Positions 24,286 to 30,973 of a DNA stretch of 31,056 bases are shown piece after piece. Below the pieces are notes generated by a model. It was not told the origin of the DNA and did no database searches. It saw only the letters and a list, made by a program, of their open reading frames with translations. Numbering within the stretch: the stretch's first letter is position 1; each line of letters begins with the position of its first letter. Both the position numbers and the translations under genes were made by a program. Origin of the DNA: Parcubacteria group bacterium (lineage in GTDB: Bacteria > Patescibacteriota > Minisyncoccia > Phycocordibacterales > CALRHW01). The stretch spans positions 1 to 31,056 of the forward strand of contig CALRHW010000002.1 in NCBI GenBank assembly GCA_943359555.1, in the 5' to 3' direction.

Positions 24286-24652
24286 TGTAATTATACACTT
24301 TGCGCGAACCTTTTTCGAGCGGAAACTGGACGAATGAATCAGCCCCGCCACCGCCTCGCAGAGCCTCGGCGGACACCAAAGAAAAATGTTCCTTGCTTTT
24401 CGGATTTGCGCGCGACCAATTTCTTCTAAAAAGGAAAGGACATTTTTCTTTGGTGTTCTGCCCGTGAAGTTTCCGGGCAGGTGGCGGGACTAATGCGGAC
24501 TCGGTTTTGCGAAAACTATTTTTTGGGGAAAGGATTTCGCAAAACACTCGGCTAATCTTTTTTGAATTCGGAAGTCGCAAATGGAAAAGGAGGGGTTTGG
24601 GGAGGAATTTTCCATTTGCTCCGCTGTTTTCTTTTGGCGAAATTCGGGCGGG
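24280..24652. repeat. Left copy of a ~372-bp long inverted repeat
   Basis: The reverse complement of this stretch matches 28657-29028 almost base for base; I see only about a dozen substitutions or small indels, mostly at the inner end. It contains no credible gene but many stems: CCCGCCACC (24344-24352) with GGTGGCGGG (24480-24488); a perfect 17-bp pair (24373-24389 with 24440-24456); CTGCCCG (24458-24464) with CGGGCAG (24474-24480); GTTTTGCGAAA (24504-24514) with TTTCGCAAAAC (24535-24545); and CAAATGGAAAA (24578-24588) with TTTTCCATTTG (24608-24618). It fills the gene-free region after tRNA-Tyr. Open frames here are by-products. Confidence 0.92.
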
Positions 24653-24681
24653 CAAAAGTTGAGAAATAATCTTATTCATGT

Positions 24682-24725
24682 TAGTATAGTTGTGAGGGTT
24701 AGTTTCAACGCTCATACTTATACTA
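24682..24725. promoter_or_regulatory. Promoter/operator region of the Xre-led cassette operon
   Basis: TAGTATA (24682-24688) and TATACTA (24719-24725) form an inverted repeat around a 30-nt spacer. The right half overlaps TATACT (24719-24724), an apparent -10 box 8 nt before the xre ATG at 24733. Short ATACT repeats continue to the start codon. This is a plausible autoregulatory operator for the encoded Xre protein; no strong -35 is visible. Confidence 0.4.
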
Positions 24726-24732
24726 TCATACT

Positions 24733-24945
24733 ATGGAAAGCAAACAAAATAGACAAATTGGGGATAAAATAAAAGTCTTTCGAGCAAAACAAGGACTAAC
24801 ACAGGACGCTCTTGCGAGAAAGTGCGATATTCCCTATACAACACTGACTAAAATTGAATCAAATGTGATAACAAAACCGTCAATCCAAACTGTAACCAAG
24901 ATTGCGGAGGGGTTAGGAATAAGTATTGACGATTTAATCAAATAA
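24733..24945 (+). CDS. Xre/Cro-CI family transcriptional regulator
   Basis: At 70 residues this is a bare helix-turn-helix (HTH_3) protein. I-G-D-K-I-K-V-F-R-A-K-Q-G-L-T-Q-D-A-L-A forms helices 1-2, the recognition helix region is I-P-Y-T-T-L-T-K-I-E, and the end L-G-I-S-I-D-D-L-I-K is typical. It probably binds the inverted repeat over its own promoter and controls the cassette. It is the first gene of the set, with 4 nt between its stop and the mrr start. Small Xre proteins often control restriction systems, which supports this reading. Confidence 0.9.
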   Translation: MESKQNRQIGDKIKVFRAKQGLTQDALARKCDIPYTTLTKIESNVITKPSIQTVTKIAEGLGISIDDLIK

Positions 24946-24949
24946 AAAT

Positions 24950-25861
24950 ATGACAATACCAGACTATCAATCAGTAATGCTCCCTCTCCTAAAATTCGCA
25001 GGAGATAGTCAAGAGCACACAATACGAGAAGCGATTGACCATATTGCTGATACTTTTAAACTGACCGAGCAGGACAGAAAAGAAGTTTTGCCAAGTGGCT
25101 CACAATATATTATTGATAATCGTGTTGGTTGGGCTAGAACTTATCTTAAAAAAGCTGGACTACTCGAAACTCCAAAGCGATCGTATTTTAAAATAACTGA
25201 ACTTGGGGTTGATGTTCTAAAGAAAAATCTACCGGAAATTAATATAAAATTTCTTGCACAATTTCCTTTATTTATAGAGTTTCGAAGTACCAAAAAAGAA
25301 AAAGACGAGCACGAAGAACAAGAAGCAGAAACCAGCTCAACACAGACCCCACAAGAGCTTTTGGAATATGGCTACCAGAAAATAAAGAAGGATTTATCGC
25401 AAGAATTATTGGGTTTTGTAAAACAAAGCTCGCCACGATTTTTTGAAAGATTAGTCGTGGAGCTCCTACTTTCAATGGGGTATGGTGGCTCTCGAAAGGA
25501 TGCAGGTCAAGCAATTGGTCAAAGTGGCGATGGCGGGATTGATGGAATTATCAAAGAAGATAAGCTCGGTCTTGATGTTATTTACCTTCAAGCAAAACGC
25601 TGGGAGGGTGTTGTCGGTTCTAAAGAGATTAGAAATTTCGTCGGAAGTTTAGTCGGGCAGAAAGCCAACAAAGGAGTTTTCATCACCACATCCGGATTTA
25701 CTAAAGATGCTTTGGAGTATGTGAAAACAATAACTCACAAAGTGATTTTGATCGATGGCGAAATGCTTACGCAATTGATGAGCGAAAATAATATCGGAGT
25801 TTCAAAAGTCATAAGTTACGATATCAAGAAAATTGACTCAGATTATTTTGTTGAAGAGTAA
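24950..25861 (+). CDS. mrr: Mrr-type (type IV) restriction endonuclease
   Basis: Probable nuclease that cuts modified foreign DNA. The N-terminal winged-helix Mrr_N domain (about 1-95) begins M-T-I-P-D-Y-Q-S-V-M-L-P-L-L and includes V-G-W-A-R-T-Y-L-K-K-A-G-L-L. An acidic Lys/Glu/Thr linker (about 105-130) leads to the Mrr catalytic domain: F-F-E-R-L-V-V-E-L-L (about 164-173), G-D194-G-G-I-D198-G, then Q214-A-K216, the D...QxK nuclease core of the PD-(D/E)xK superfamily. F-V-G-S-L-V-G-Q-K-A and G-V-F-I-T-T-S-G-F-T follow, as is usual. At 303 residues it is the length of E. coli Mrr and intact. The companion genes suggest it works with partners or under their control. No methyltransferase is present, consistent with type IV. 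Confidence 0.88.
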   Translation: MTIPDYQSVMLPLLKFAGDSQEHTIREAIDHIADTFKLTEQDRKEVLPSGSQYIIDNRVGWARTYLKKAGLLETPKRSYFKITELGVDVLKKNLPEINIKFLAQFPLFIEFRSTKKEKDEHEEQEAETSSTQTPQELLEYGYQKIKKDLSQELLGFVKQSSPRFFERLVVELLLSMGYGGSRKDAGQAIGQSGDGGIDGIIKEDKLGLDVIYLQAKRWEGVVGSKEIRNFVGSLVGQKANKGVFITTSGFTKDALEYVKTITHKVILIDGEMLTQLMSENNIGVSKVISYDIKKIDSDYFVEE

Positions 25862-25865
25862 ATTT

Positions 25866-26654
25866 ATGACGAAGATTACCAAATCAAATACATCGCTAGA
25901 TGAGCCACTAGAAAAACGAGAGCTCCAAGAAGCTATTTTAGAAAAAGAAAAGTTGCTCATTGAGCTTATTGAAGAAATTGAGCATTTCAAAATTGATCTA
26001 TCGGTTGTTAAACAAGAATACGATATAAAAATCGGGCGACTGTATTTAAAATTAGACGAAGCCGATCTAGAAATTTTGAAATTCAAAAAGATTGAGGATT
26101 TAATCAATAAAGGTTTTTCTCTTGAAGAAGCGCAAAAAGTTGTGGAGGATACGCTAAAAAAGAGGCGTGAACAAATTGAGGAGGAATACAAAAAACTTAA
26201 TGAGGAGGAAAAAGATATTGAGAAGCGAAAAACTATTTCTCAAGAGGAACAAGAAGAACTTAAAAAGCTATTCCACAAGCTTGCTCATAAGTTTCATCCC
26301 GACTTAACCGGGGGCGATGATTCAATGATGAAAAAAATCAATAAGGCTTATGCTGATGGTGATTTAGAGGCTTTACGTGCGATTGGTCAGGGTGGTGATA
26401 TTGGAAATATCAGTATAGAAACTATTGAGGAACTAAAAAATAAATTAGCAAGATTAGAAGAATCAATTAATAAAGCTCTTTCTGAAAAAGATCAATTAAA
26501 TCGTTCAGAGTGGGCTATTTTAAAAGAAAGTATTGAAAAGGCAAAAAAGCAAAAGCGTGATATTTTGAGCGAGCTTGCAGAAAAAGTGGTAGAAGATATT
26601 GCCAAAAAAGAAAACCAGCTTGATGAGCTAAAGAAAAAATATGGACGACAATAA
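25866..26654 (+). CDS. Coiled-coil protein with a J-domain (HPD) module
   Basis: 262 residues. About 15-130 is a charged coiled coil rich in Glu and Lys. Residues about 132-175 resemble a J domain: L-F-H-K-L-A-H-K-F-H144-P145-D146-L, then M-K-K-I-N-K-A-Y-A-D-G-D-L-E-A-L. A second coiled coil follows to the end. The HPD tripeptide is what J proteins use to stimulate Hsp70 (DnaK) ATPase, but there is no Gly/Phe region, zinc finger or substrate domain of DnaJ. It starts 4 nt after mrr (a TTG inside mrr is possible but weaker) and overlaps the next gene by 14 nt. An adaptor linking the cassette to the host chaperone is an inference. Confidence 0.75.
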   Translation: MTKITKSNTSLDEPLEKRELQEAILEKEKLLIELIEEIEHFKIDLSVVKQEYDIKIGRLYLKLDEADLEILKFKKIEDLINKGFSLEEAQKVVEDTLKKRREQIEEEYKKLNEEEKDIEKRKTISQEEQEELKKLFHKLAHKFHPDLTGGDDSMMKKINKAYADGDLEALRAIGQGGDIGNISIETIEELKNKLARLEESINKALSEKDQLNRSEWAILKESIEKAKKQKRDILSELAEKVVEDIAKKENQLDELKKKYGRQ

Positions 26655-27588
26655 AGACAAGAAAATAATAAAATCACCATACTATTCGCTAGAAAAACTT
26701 AGCGCGGATTCTAGTCTCGTAAAAAGAGGTTTGAGAGATTTGAGCATATGGCCAAAAATAGAGGAACTTTTTGAAAAGCTTAAAGAATTATTCAAGGATG
26801 GGAAAATTCAGGAATGCCTCAATATTTCCGAGGAGATATTAAAAACTGATTCGAATCACTTTTTCACTCTTTGTTATTATGGGAGATCTCTATATTTAGC
26901 TGAAAGATATCAAGAATCATTAAAAATTCTTGATCGTTGTCTCGAAGAAGAAAAACAATATTACTTTTTGTGGTCATTTCGTGGTGATGGTTATTACAAA
27001 ATAGGTGAATATCTTGAAGCAATCAAGAATTACGACGAGTCATTGAGGCTAGAGTTATACGAATTTTGGTATAGGGCCACTGGCAGTGACCGAAAGTCTG
27101 GGGACCCATCAAAAACTCCGGAATCTGCGGATGCACTAGATAATCATATGTATTATTTTAGTGATGATAATAATGACAATAAAAATCTTGATGAAATTGG
27201 ATTTTTTAGAAAAGCTTTATTTTATTTATCTACCAAATTTGAATCTTATCAAAAAGATGACATTGGTATTAAACGAGCTATTGACGCACTCCAAAAAGTA
27301 TTAAAATTAAATCCCGATAATTGGTTCGCTAAAAATAAAATTGTTGAAACCCTGCAATCATTAGCTGAAAAACAAGTAGGCGACAATAATCAAGAAGCTC
27401 TTATAAATATTGATACTGCTTTAAATTTTAGTCCTGATAATGCAAATCTAATAGTGATAAAAGCCATTTTACTTCATGCTCTTGGCAATAAAGAAAGTGC
27501 AATTGAGTGGATTGGCATGGCAAAAGAAAAGTATCCCGACAATGATGGGATAGACAGCATTTATAAAAAAATACACAATCTAGAATAG
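26641..27588 (+). CDS. TPR-repeat protein A of the cassette
   Basis: 315 residues, soluble. Tetratricopeptide-like helices are visible at about 45-75, 76-108 and 109-140 (for example L-W-S-F-R-G-D-G-Y-Y-K-I-G-E-Y-L-E-A-I-K), and again at about 205-310 (A-L-Q-K-V-L-K-L-N-P-D-N-W-F-A and following). An acidic, low-complexity interruption lies around residues 145-190 (S-D-D-N-N-D-N-K-N). TPR arrays bind peptides or partner proteins. It overlaps the J-domain gene by 14 nt and is followed after 4 nt by a second TPR gene, so the three are probably translated as a unit. No enzyme motif is seen. Confidence 0.8.
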   Translation: MDDNKDKKIIKSPYYSLEKLSADSSLVKRGLRDLSIWPKIEELFEKLKELFKDGKIQECLNISEEILKTDSNHFFTLCYYGRSLYLAERYQESLKILDRCLEEEKQYYFLWSFRGDGYYKIGEYLEAIKNYDESLRLELYEFWYRATGSDRKSGDPSKTPESADALDNHMYYFSDDNNDNKNLDEIGFFRKALFYLSTKFESYQKDDIGIKRAIDALQKVLKLNPDNWFAKNKIVETLQSLAEKQVGDNNQEALINIDTALNFSPDNANLIVIKAILLHALGNKESAIEWIGMAKEKYPDNDGIDSIYKKIHNLE

Positions 27589-27592
27589 ATTT

Positions 27593-28648
27593 ATGATAAA
27601 TGCTCACAAACAACAATTGGAACACTTCATAAAGCATAAAGATTATTCGTCTGCCGAAAGTTTTTTAATATCGATTAAATCAGAATACCCAGATGATTTA
27701 GATTACTGGTATTTTTTAGTCAACATAAATCGAAAACTAGGACGAGTAGAACAAGCAGAGGAAATATGTCAAAAAGCTATTTTAAAATATCCTGATTCCA
27801 GCCAATTAAATTTTGAGTTGGGTATTATTTATCAAACAAAGGGTGAATTTAAAAAAGCGATTGAACACTTTAAAATAGTTATTGAAACGAAAGAGGATGT
27901 GTCATTAACTCAAGTGGTTGATACTTTAAATAGTCTGGCTTTAACTTATAAATATGCTGGTGATTTGGTAAATTCACTAAAATATTACAACTTGGCGCTA
28001 GAGGAACTTGCCCAAGGAATTTACATGGGTATCAAAAATGATCCATTACGTGGTACTGATTTGCAGGACACAGGCTTTAACTATACTGGCGAAGAGGAAG
28101 AGGGGTGGGTAAGACTCGCTACTCAAATCGTTATTAAAAATTCAGCCAACGATGGAATCAAGGCATGCAGATTTCCAACGGGAGAAACCGCTCAAAAAAT
28201 TGTTAAAGAAAGTCCAGTGATTGGAGTCGCAATATATGACGACAAGGACACAAATCGTTATGTACTTCCCGCGTATTTCAGCTCTTTCTATCTTGCCTTA
28301 AAATCAAATATCTATTATTCAAACATTGTTAATAATATAGGAGTATTATATTCTGAAACTGGTGATAATGGAGAAGCAAAAAAATGTTTTGAGGAATCGA
28401 TCAGATTTATACCAAAAGGGGTGGAATATAAAAATCCATATATTGGATTAGAAAGTTTACAGAAGAATAATGTATCTGAAAATATAGATAAACAAAGTGG
28501 AAATAAGTTTTTTGTGGTTCCGCAAACAGAGAAAGAGATTGAACAAAATCGTAAGAAGATAGAAGAATTACGTGCAAAAGGATTACTCCAAGAACATGAG
28601 AAAACGTTTGAGATTCAAAAAGATGGAACAGTTGTAGAGGAGGAATAA
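27593..28648 (+). CDS. TPR-repeat protein B of the cassette
   Basis: 351 residues. TPR-like units occupy about 5-38, 39-72, 73-107 and 113-148 (L-G-R-V-E-Q-A-E-E-I-C-Q-K-A-I-L-K-Y-P and following), with another near 245-278 (N-N-I-G-V-L-Y-S-E-T-G-D-N-G-E-A-K-K). The middle, about 150-240, is a non-repeat insert with G-F-N-Y-T-G-E-E-E-E-G-W that I do not recognise; it might be a small folded domain. The C-terminus has a short charged helix. Its stop lies 8 nt before the right inverted repeat, so it is the last gene of the cassette. Probable scaffold or sensor; function unknown. Confidence 0.78.
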   Translation: MINAHKQQLEHFIKHKDYSSAESFLISIKSEYPDDLDYWYFLVNINRKLGRVEQAEEICQKAILKYPDSSQLNFELGIIYQTKGEFKKAIEHFKIVIETKEDVSLTQVVDTLNSLALTYKYAGDLVNSLKYYNLALEELAQGIYMGIKNDPLRGTDLQDTGFNYTGEEEEGWVRLATQIVIKNSANDGIKACRFPTGETAQKIVKESPVIGVAIYDDKDTNRYVLPAYFSSFYLALKSNIYYSNIVNNIGVLYSETGDNGEAKKCFEESIRFIPKGVEYKNPYIGLESLQKNNVSENIDKQSGNKFFVVPQTEKEIEQNRKKIEELRAKGLLQEHEKTFEIQKDGTVVEEE

Positions 28649-28656
28649 TTTAGAAT

Positions 28657-29028
28657 CCCGCCCGAATTCCCCCAAAACAAAAAGCGGAGCAAATGGAAAA
28701 TTCCTCCCCAAACCCCTCCTTTTCCATTTGCGACTTCCGAATTCAAAAAAGATTAGCCGAGTGTTTTGCGAAATCCTTTCCCCAAAAAATAGTTTTCGCA
28801 AAACCGAATCCGCATTAGTCCCGCCACCTGCCCGGAAACTTCACGGGCAGAACACCAAAGAAAAATGTCCTTTCCTTTTTAGAAGAAATTGGTCGCGCGC
28901 AAATCCGAAAAGCAAGGAACATTTTTCTTTGGTGTCCGCCGAGGCTTTGCGAGGCGGTGGCGGGGCTGATTCATTCGTCCAATTTCCGCTCGAAAAAAGT
29001 TCGCGCAAAGTGTATAATTACAGCACCA
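28657..29028. repeat. Right copy of the ~372-bp long inverted repeat
   Basis: Reverse-complement partner of 24280-24652, holding the same set of stems in mirrored order. Its outer end is ...TATAATTACAGCACC followed by the alr start codon, whose A is the last matching base. It thus carries the apparent alr -10 box (29013-29018). It fills the gene-free gap between the TPR gene and alr. Differences from the left copy include the inner edge around 28666-28680 and scattered transitions. Confidence 0.92.
29013..29018 (+). promoter_or_regulatory. -10 box of alr, inside the inverted repeat
   Basis: TATAAT lies 9 nt before the alr ATG at 29028, predicting an almost leaderless transcript. The same box, pointing left, exists in the left repeat (ATTATA near 24290-24295). 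No strong -35 is visible. Confidence 0.5.
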
Positions 29029-30206
29029 TGAAAAATTCATCAGAAAAATCAGGTCTACGGACTTGGATGGAAATAGACACAAAAGCAACCGCACACAATT
29101 ATGAAGTAGTGCGTGGTCTTATTCCTGCCGATTGCAAACTCATGTCAGTAGCAAAATCAAATGCTTACGGCCACAGCCTTGTGGATTTTTCTTTGGAAAT
29201 GCAAAAGCTTGGTACAGACTGGATCGGTGTGGATTCTATTGTAGAAGCTATTGCTGTCCGAAAAGCAGGAGTCACTGTGCCAGTTTTTGTGCTCGGTTAC
29301 ACACTCCCCGAAATGCTCGCGACTGCTGTGGAAATGGATATCAGTATCACTGTTTCAACATTTGAGACACTGGAGGCTATCACCGAAAGTAATTTTGCCC
29401 AAAACTCGCAAGATTCAAAACAAGGTCAGCAAAAATTAAAAGTGCATATAAAAGTTGATACTGGAATGCACCGACAAGGTTTTCAAGAAGGGGAGATGTT
29501 GCGTGTGATTAAAACTTTACAAAAACCTGCGCTTGCAGAAAAAATTGAAGTTGAGGGACTTTTTACACATTTCGCTACGGCAAAAAATCCGGCATTTCCT
29601 ACACACACACTTGCCCAGATTGTTATTTTTGAAAAATGGGTGAATGCTTTTGTACAAGCCGGTTTCAAGCCGATTCGACACGCGTGTGCAAGTGGTGGAA
29701 CATTTCTATTTCCTCAAGCGCACTTTGATATGGTGAGAGTAGGTATTGCTCTTTACGGCCTCTATCCATCGCACGAAACGCAACTTTTTATGAAAGAGAA
29801 AATTACACTCAAACCTGTGCTTACTTGGAAAACTATTTTGGGCGAAGTAAAAAAAGTACCGAAAGGTGAAAAGGTTGGATATGATCTTACAGAAACTTTA
29901 CGTCGTGACACTGTGATGGGTATTTGCCCGATTGGATATTGGCATGGCTTTCCCAGAAATCTTTCAAGTATTGGATACGTAGTAGTTCGTGGCAAAAAAG
30001 CGCGAGTTGTCGGTCGCGTATCAATGGATATGATAAATGTTGATCTTACAGAAATTGACGGAGCAAAAGTGGGCGACGAAGTGACTCTTATTGGTCAGGA
30101 CGGCGAGGAAGTTGTTTCCGTCGAAGACATAGCGAGTGCTGTAGCAAACTCCACTTACGAGGTTATTACACGCCTAAATCCGCTCATAAAGAGAATATAC
30201 GTTTAA
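29028..30206 (+). CDS. alr: Alanine racemase
   Basis: PLP enzyme converting L- to D-alanine for peptidoglycan. The PLP lysine is K43 in S-V-A-K-S-N-A-Y-G-H, a variant of the common K-A-D-A-Y-G-H. The second catalytic residue Y304 lies in P-I-G-Y-W-H-G-F. The N-terminal TIM barrel (to about residue 250) and C-terminal beta domain, with G-R-V-S-M-D-M-I-N-V-D, are complete at 392 residues. The ATG at 29028 is chosen from family alignment; the upstream in-frame extension is only inverted-repeat sequence. It is the first gene outside the cassette and seems to depend on the repeat's promoter. Presence of alr and a lytic transglycosylase supports a murein wall. Confidence 0.95.
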   Translation: MKNSSEKSGLRTWMEIDTKATAHNYEVVRGLIPADCKLMSVAKSNAYGHSLVDFSLEMQKLGTDWIGVDSIVEAIAVRKAGVTVPVFVLGYTLPEMLATAVEMDISITVSTFETLEAITESNFAQNSQDSKQGQQKLKVHIKVDTGMHRQGFQEGEMLRVIKTLQKPALAEKIEVEGLFTHFATAKNPAFPTHTLAQIVIFEKWVNAFVQAGFKPIRHACASGGTFLFPQAHFDMVRVGIALYGLYPSHETQLFMKEKITLKPVLTWKTILGEVKKVPKGEKVGYDLTETLRRDTVMGICPIGYWHGFPRNLSSIGYVVVRGKKARVVGRVSMDMINVDLTEIDGAKVGDEVTLIGQDGEEVVSVEDIASAVANSTYEVITRLNPLIKRIYV

Positions 30207-30210
30207 TCTG

Positions 30211-30239
30211 TTGCTTTTTTTGAGGGCTTCAAGTATAGT
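30211..30239 (+). promoter_or_regulatory. Promoter of rpmG
   Basis: TTGCTT (30211-30216), a 17-nt spacer and TATAGT (30234-30239). The ATG at 30247 is 7 nt after the -10 box, so the transcript should be leaderless. Same geometry as the rpmE promoter. Confidence 0.65.
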
Positions 30240-30246
30240 ATTGCCT

Positions 30247-30405
30247 ATGTCACAAGATAGATTAATCAAGCTTGCTTGCAAAGATTGCAAGAATGTAAAC
30301 TACCGAACAAGTAAAAACAAAAAGCTGGTTGAGCGAAAAATAGAGCTCAGCAAGTATTGTTCATTCTGCCGAAAGCGAACACCGCACAAAGAGGCGAAAA
30401 AGTAA
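30247..30405 (+). CDS. rpmG: Ribosomal protein bL33
   Basis: 52-residue large-subunit protein of the zinc-binding type: C11-K-D-C14 and C38-S-F-C41, with the family pattern I-K-L-A-C then N-Y-R-T-S-K-N-K, and R-K-R-T-P-H-K-E at the end. The ATG at 30247 fits both the promoter spacing and the usual bL33 length; an in-frame TTG 12 codons earlier is the promoter's -35. Gene order alr-rpmG has no evident functional link. Confidence 0.94.
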   Translation: MSQDRLIKLACKDCKNVNYRTSKNKKLVERKIELSKYCSFCRKRTPHKEAKK

Positions 30406-30428
30406 ATAAAAAATTGATGAAATAGAAA

Positions 30429-30457
30429 ATCAGCGCGCCCAATTGGGTCGCGCTGAT
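30429..30457 (-). terminator. Hairpin terminator at a convergent gene end
   Basis: ATCAGCGCG (30429-30437) pairs with CGCGCTGAT (30449-30457), and inside it CCC pairs with GGG around AATT. On the minus strand it is followed by TTTTCTATTTC, suiting the 30513-30872 gene. Confidence 0.6.
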
Positions 30458-30459
30458 GA

Positions 30460-30490
30460 GGGTGATGGTTGCAATGTGCAACCATCACCC
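30460..30490. other. Perfect 14-bp hairpin next to the terminator
   Basis: GGGTGATGGTTGCA (30460-30473) pairs perfectly with TGCAACCATCACCC (30477-30490) around a 3-nt loop. It has no U-tract on either strand. It lies between the convergent rpmG and 30513-30872 genes. Confidence 0.7.
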
Positions 30491-30512
30491 AGCTGTCATT
30501 ACAAAACCTAAC

Positions 30513-30872
30513 CTACTTTACGTACTCGGGATAGGGGTCGGCAAACCGTTCCATCAAACACGGGATTGAACTAGCTCTTTCTCCGTTTGAGAAGGGAACA
30601 AATACCCCACCCTTTCCATTTGGACACAACTTCTGCATCAGCTGCAGAAACAACTCCTCCTTTTCACCAAGTACGTGCATGCTCCCAGTAAACACCTGAC
30701 CGTTCAGGGTTACAAAAACCATCATACCGTTGTTTGAGTCCCATCGCCCCCGAGAAGCAGGTGCCGCTTCTATGAGAGTGTTGTGGGAACCCATGGTGTA
30801 ATAAAGACCGTCCACACGTACAAAGCCCAGCGCTCTGACGTCTTCAATAGTTTTTCGACTCAATTTGTTCAT
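30513..30872 (-). CDS. Hypothetical protein, 119 aa
   Basis: I do not recognise this protein. The start at 30872 follows a GAGGG ribosome-binding site by about 7 nt; an earlier in-frame ATG at 30962 falls inside the promoter. It is soluble, with a basic N-terminus (M-N-K-L-S-R-K-T), a beta-rich middle (V-D-G-L-Y-Y-T-M, then M-M-V-F-V-T-L-N-G-Q-V-F-T-G-S) and a C-terminal helix; one Cys is near residue 83 and another near 105. It has a near-consensus promoter, a leader of about 65 nt and its own hairpin terminator, much like the other two orphan genes in this window. Confidence 0.75.
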   Translation of the reverse strand: MNKLSRKTIEDVRALGFVRVDGLYYTMGSHNTLIEAAPASRGRWDSNNGMMVFVTLNGQVFTGSMHVLGEKEELFLQLMQKLCPNGKGGVFVPFSNGERASSIPCLMERFADPYPEYVK

Positions 30873-30945
30873 AAAGAACCCTCGTTTTAGCCCTACTTGC
30901 CACAATAGCGGAATTGCTAGTTGCTGGCATTTTGGTACTGAAAAG

Positions 30946-30973
30946 AGTATATCATATAGCACAAAAAAGTCAA
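30946..30973 (-). promoter_or_regulatory. Promoter of the 30513-30872 gene
   Basis: On the minus strand TTGACT (30973-30968), a 16-nt spacer and TATACT (30951-30946), the strongest promoter in the window. Predicted start near 30938. No gene is seen between it and the window end. Confidence 0.7.

Larger units (their letters stand above)
24280..29028. mobile_element. Putative mobile defence cassette bounded by long inverted repeats
   Basis: Two 372-373 bp inverted repeats enclose five same-strand genes: Xre regulator, Mrr endonuclease, J-domain coiled-coil protein and two TPR proteins. The interior is visibly richer in A+T than the flanks and unrelated to the housekeeping genes around it. It sits directly after a tRNA gene. 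No transposase, integrase or obvious target-site duplication is seen, so the means of movement is unknown, and element status is inferred from architecture. Confidence 0.55.

Noticed and set aside
24173..24715. A 180-codon minus-strand open frame across tRNA-Tyr and the left inverted repeat
   Set aside because: Its C-terminal part is antisense tRNA-Tyr and the rest is repeat sequence; the same peptide recurs from the right repeat. It is a by-product.
25866..26654. Full DnaJ chaperone
   Set aside because: Only the HPD-containing module is present; no Gly/Phe region, zinc repeats or substrate-binding domain.
28728..29027. N-terminal extension of alanine racemase by 100 codons
   Set aside because: The extension is entirely inverted-repeat sequence; the family N-terminus and a -10 box place the start at 29028.
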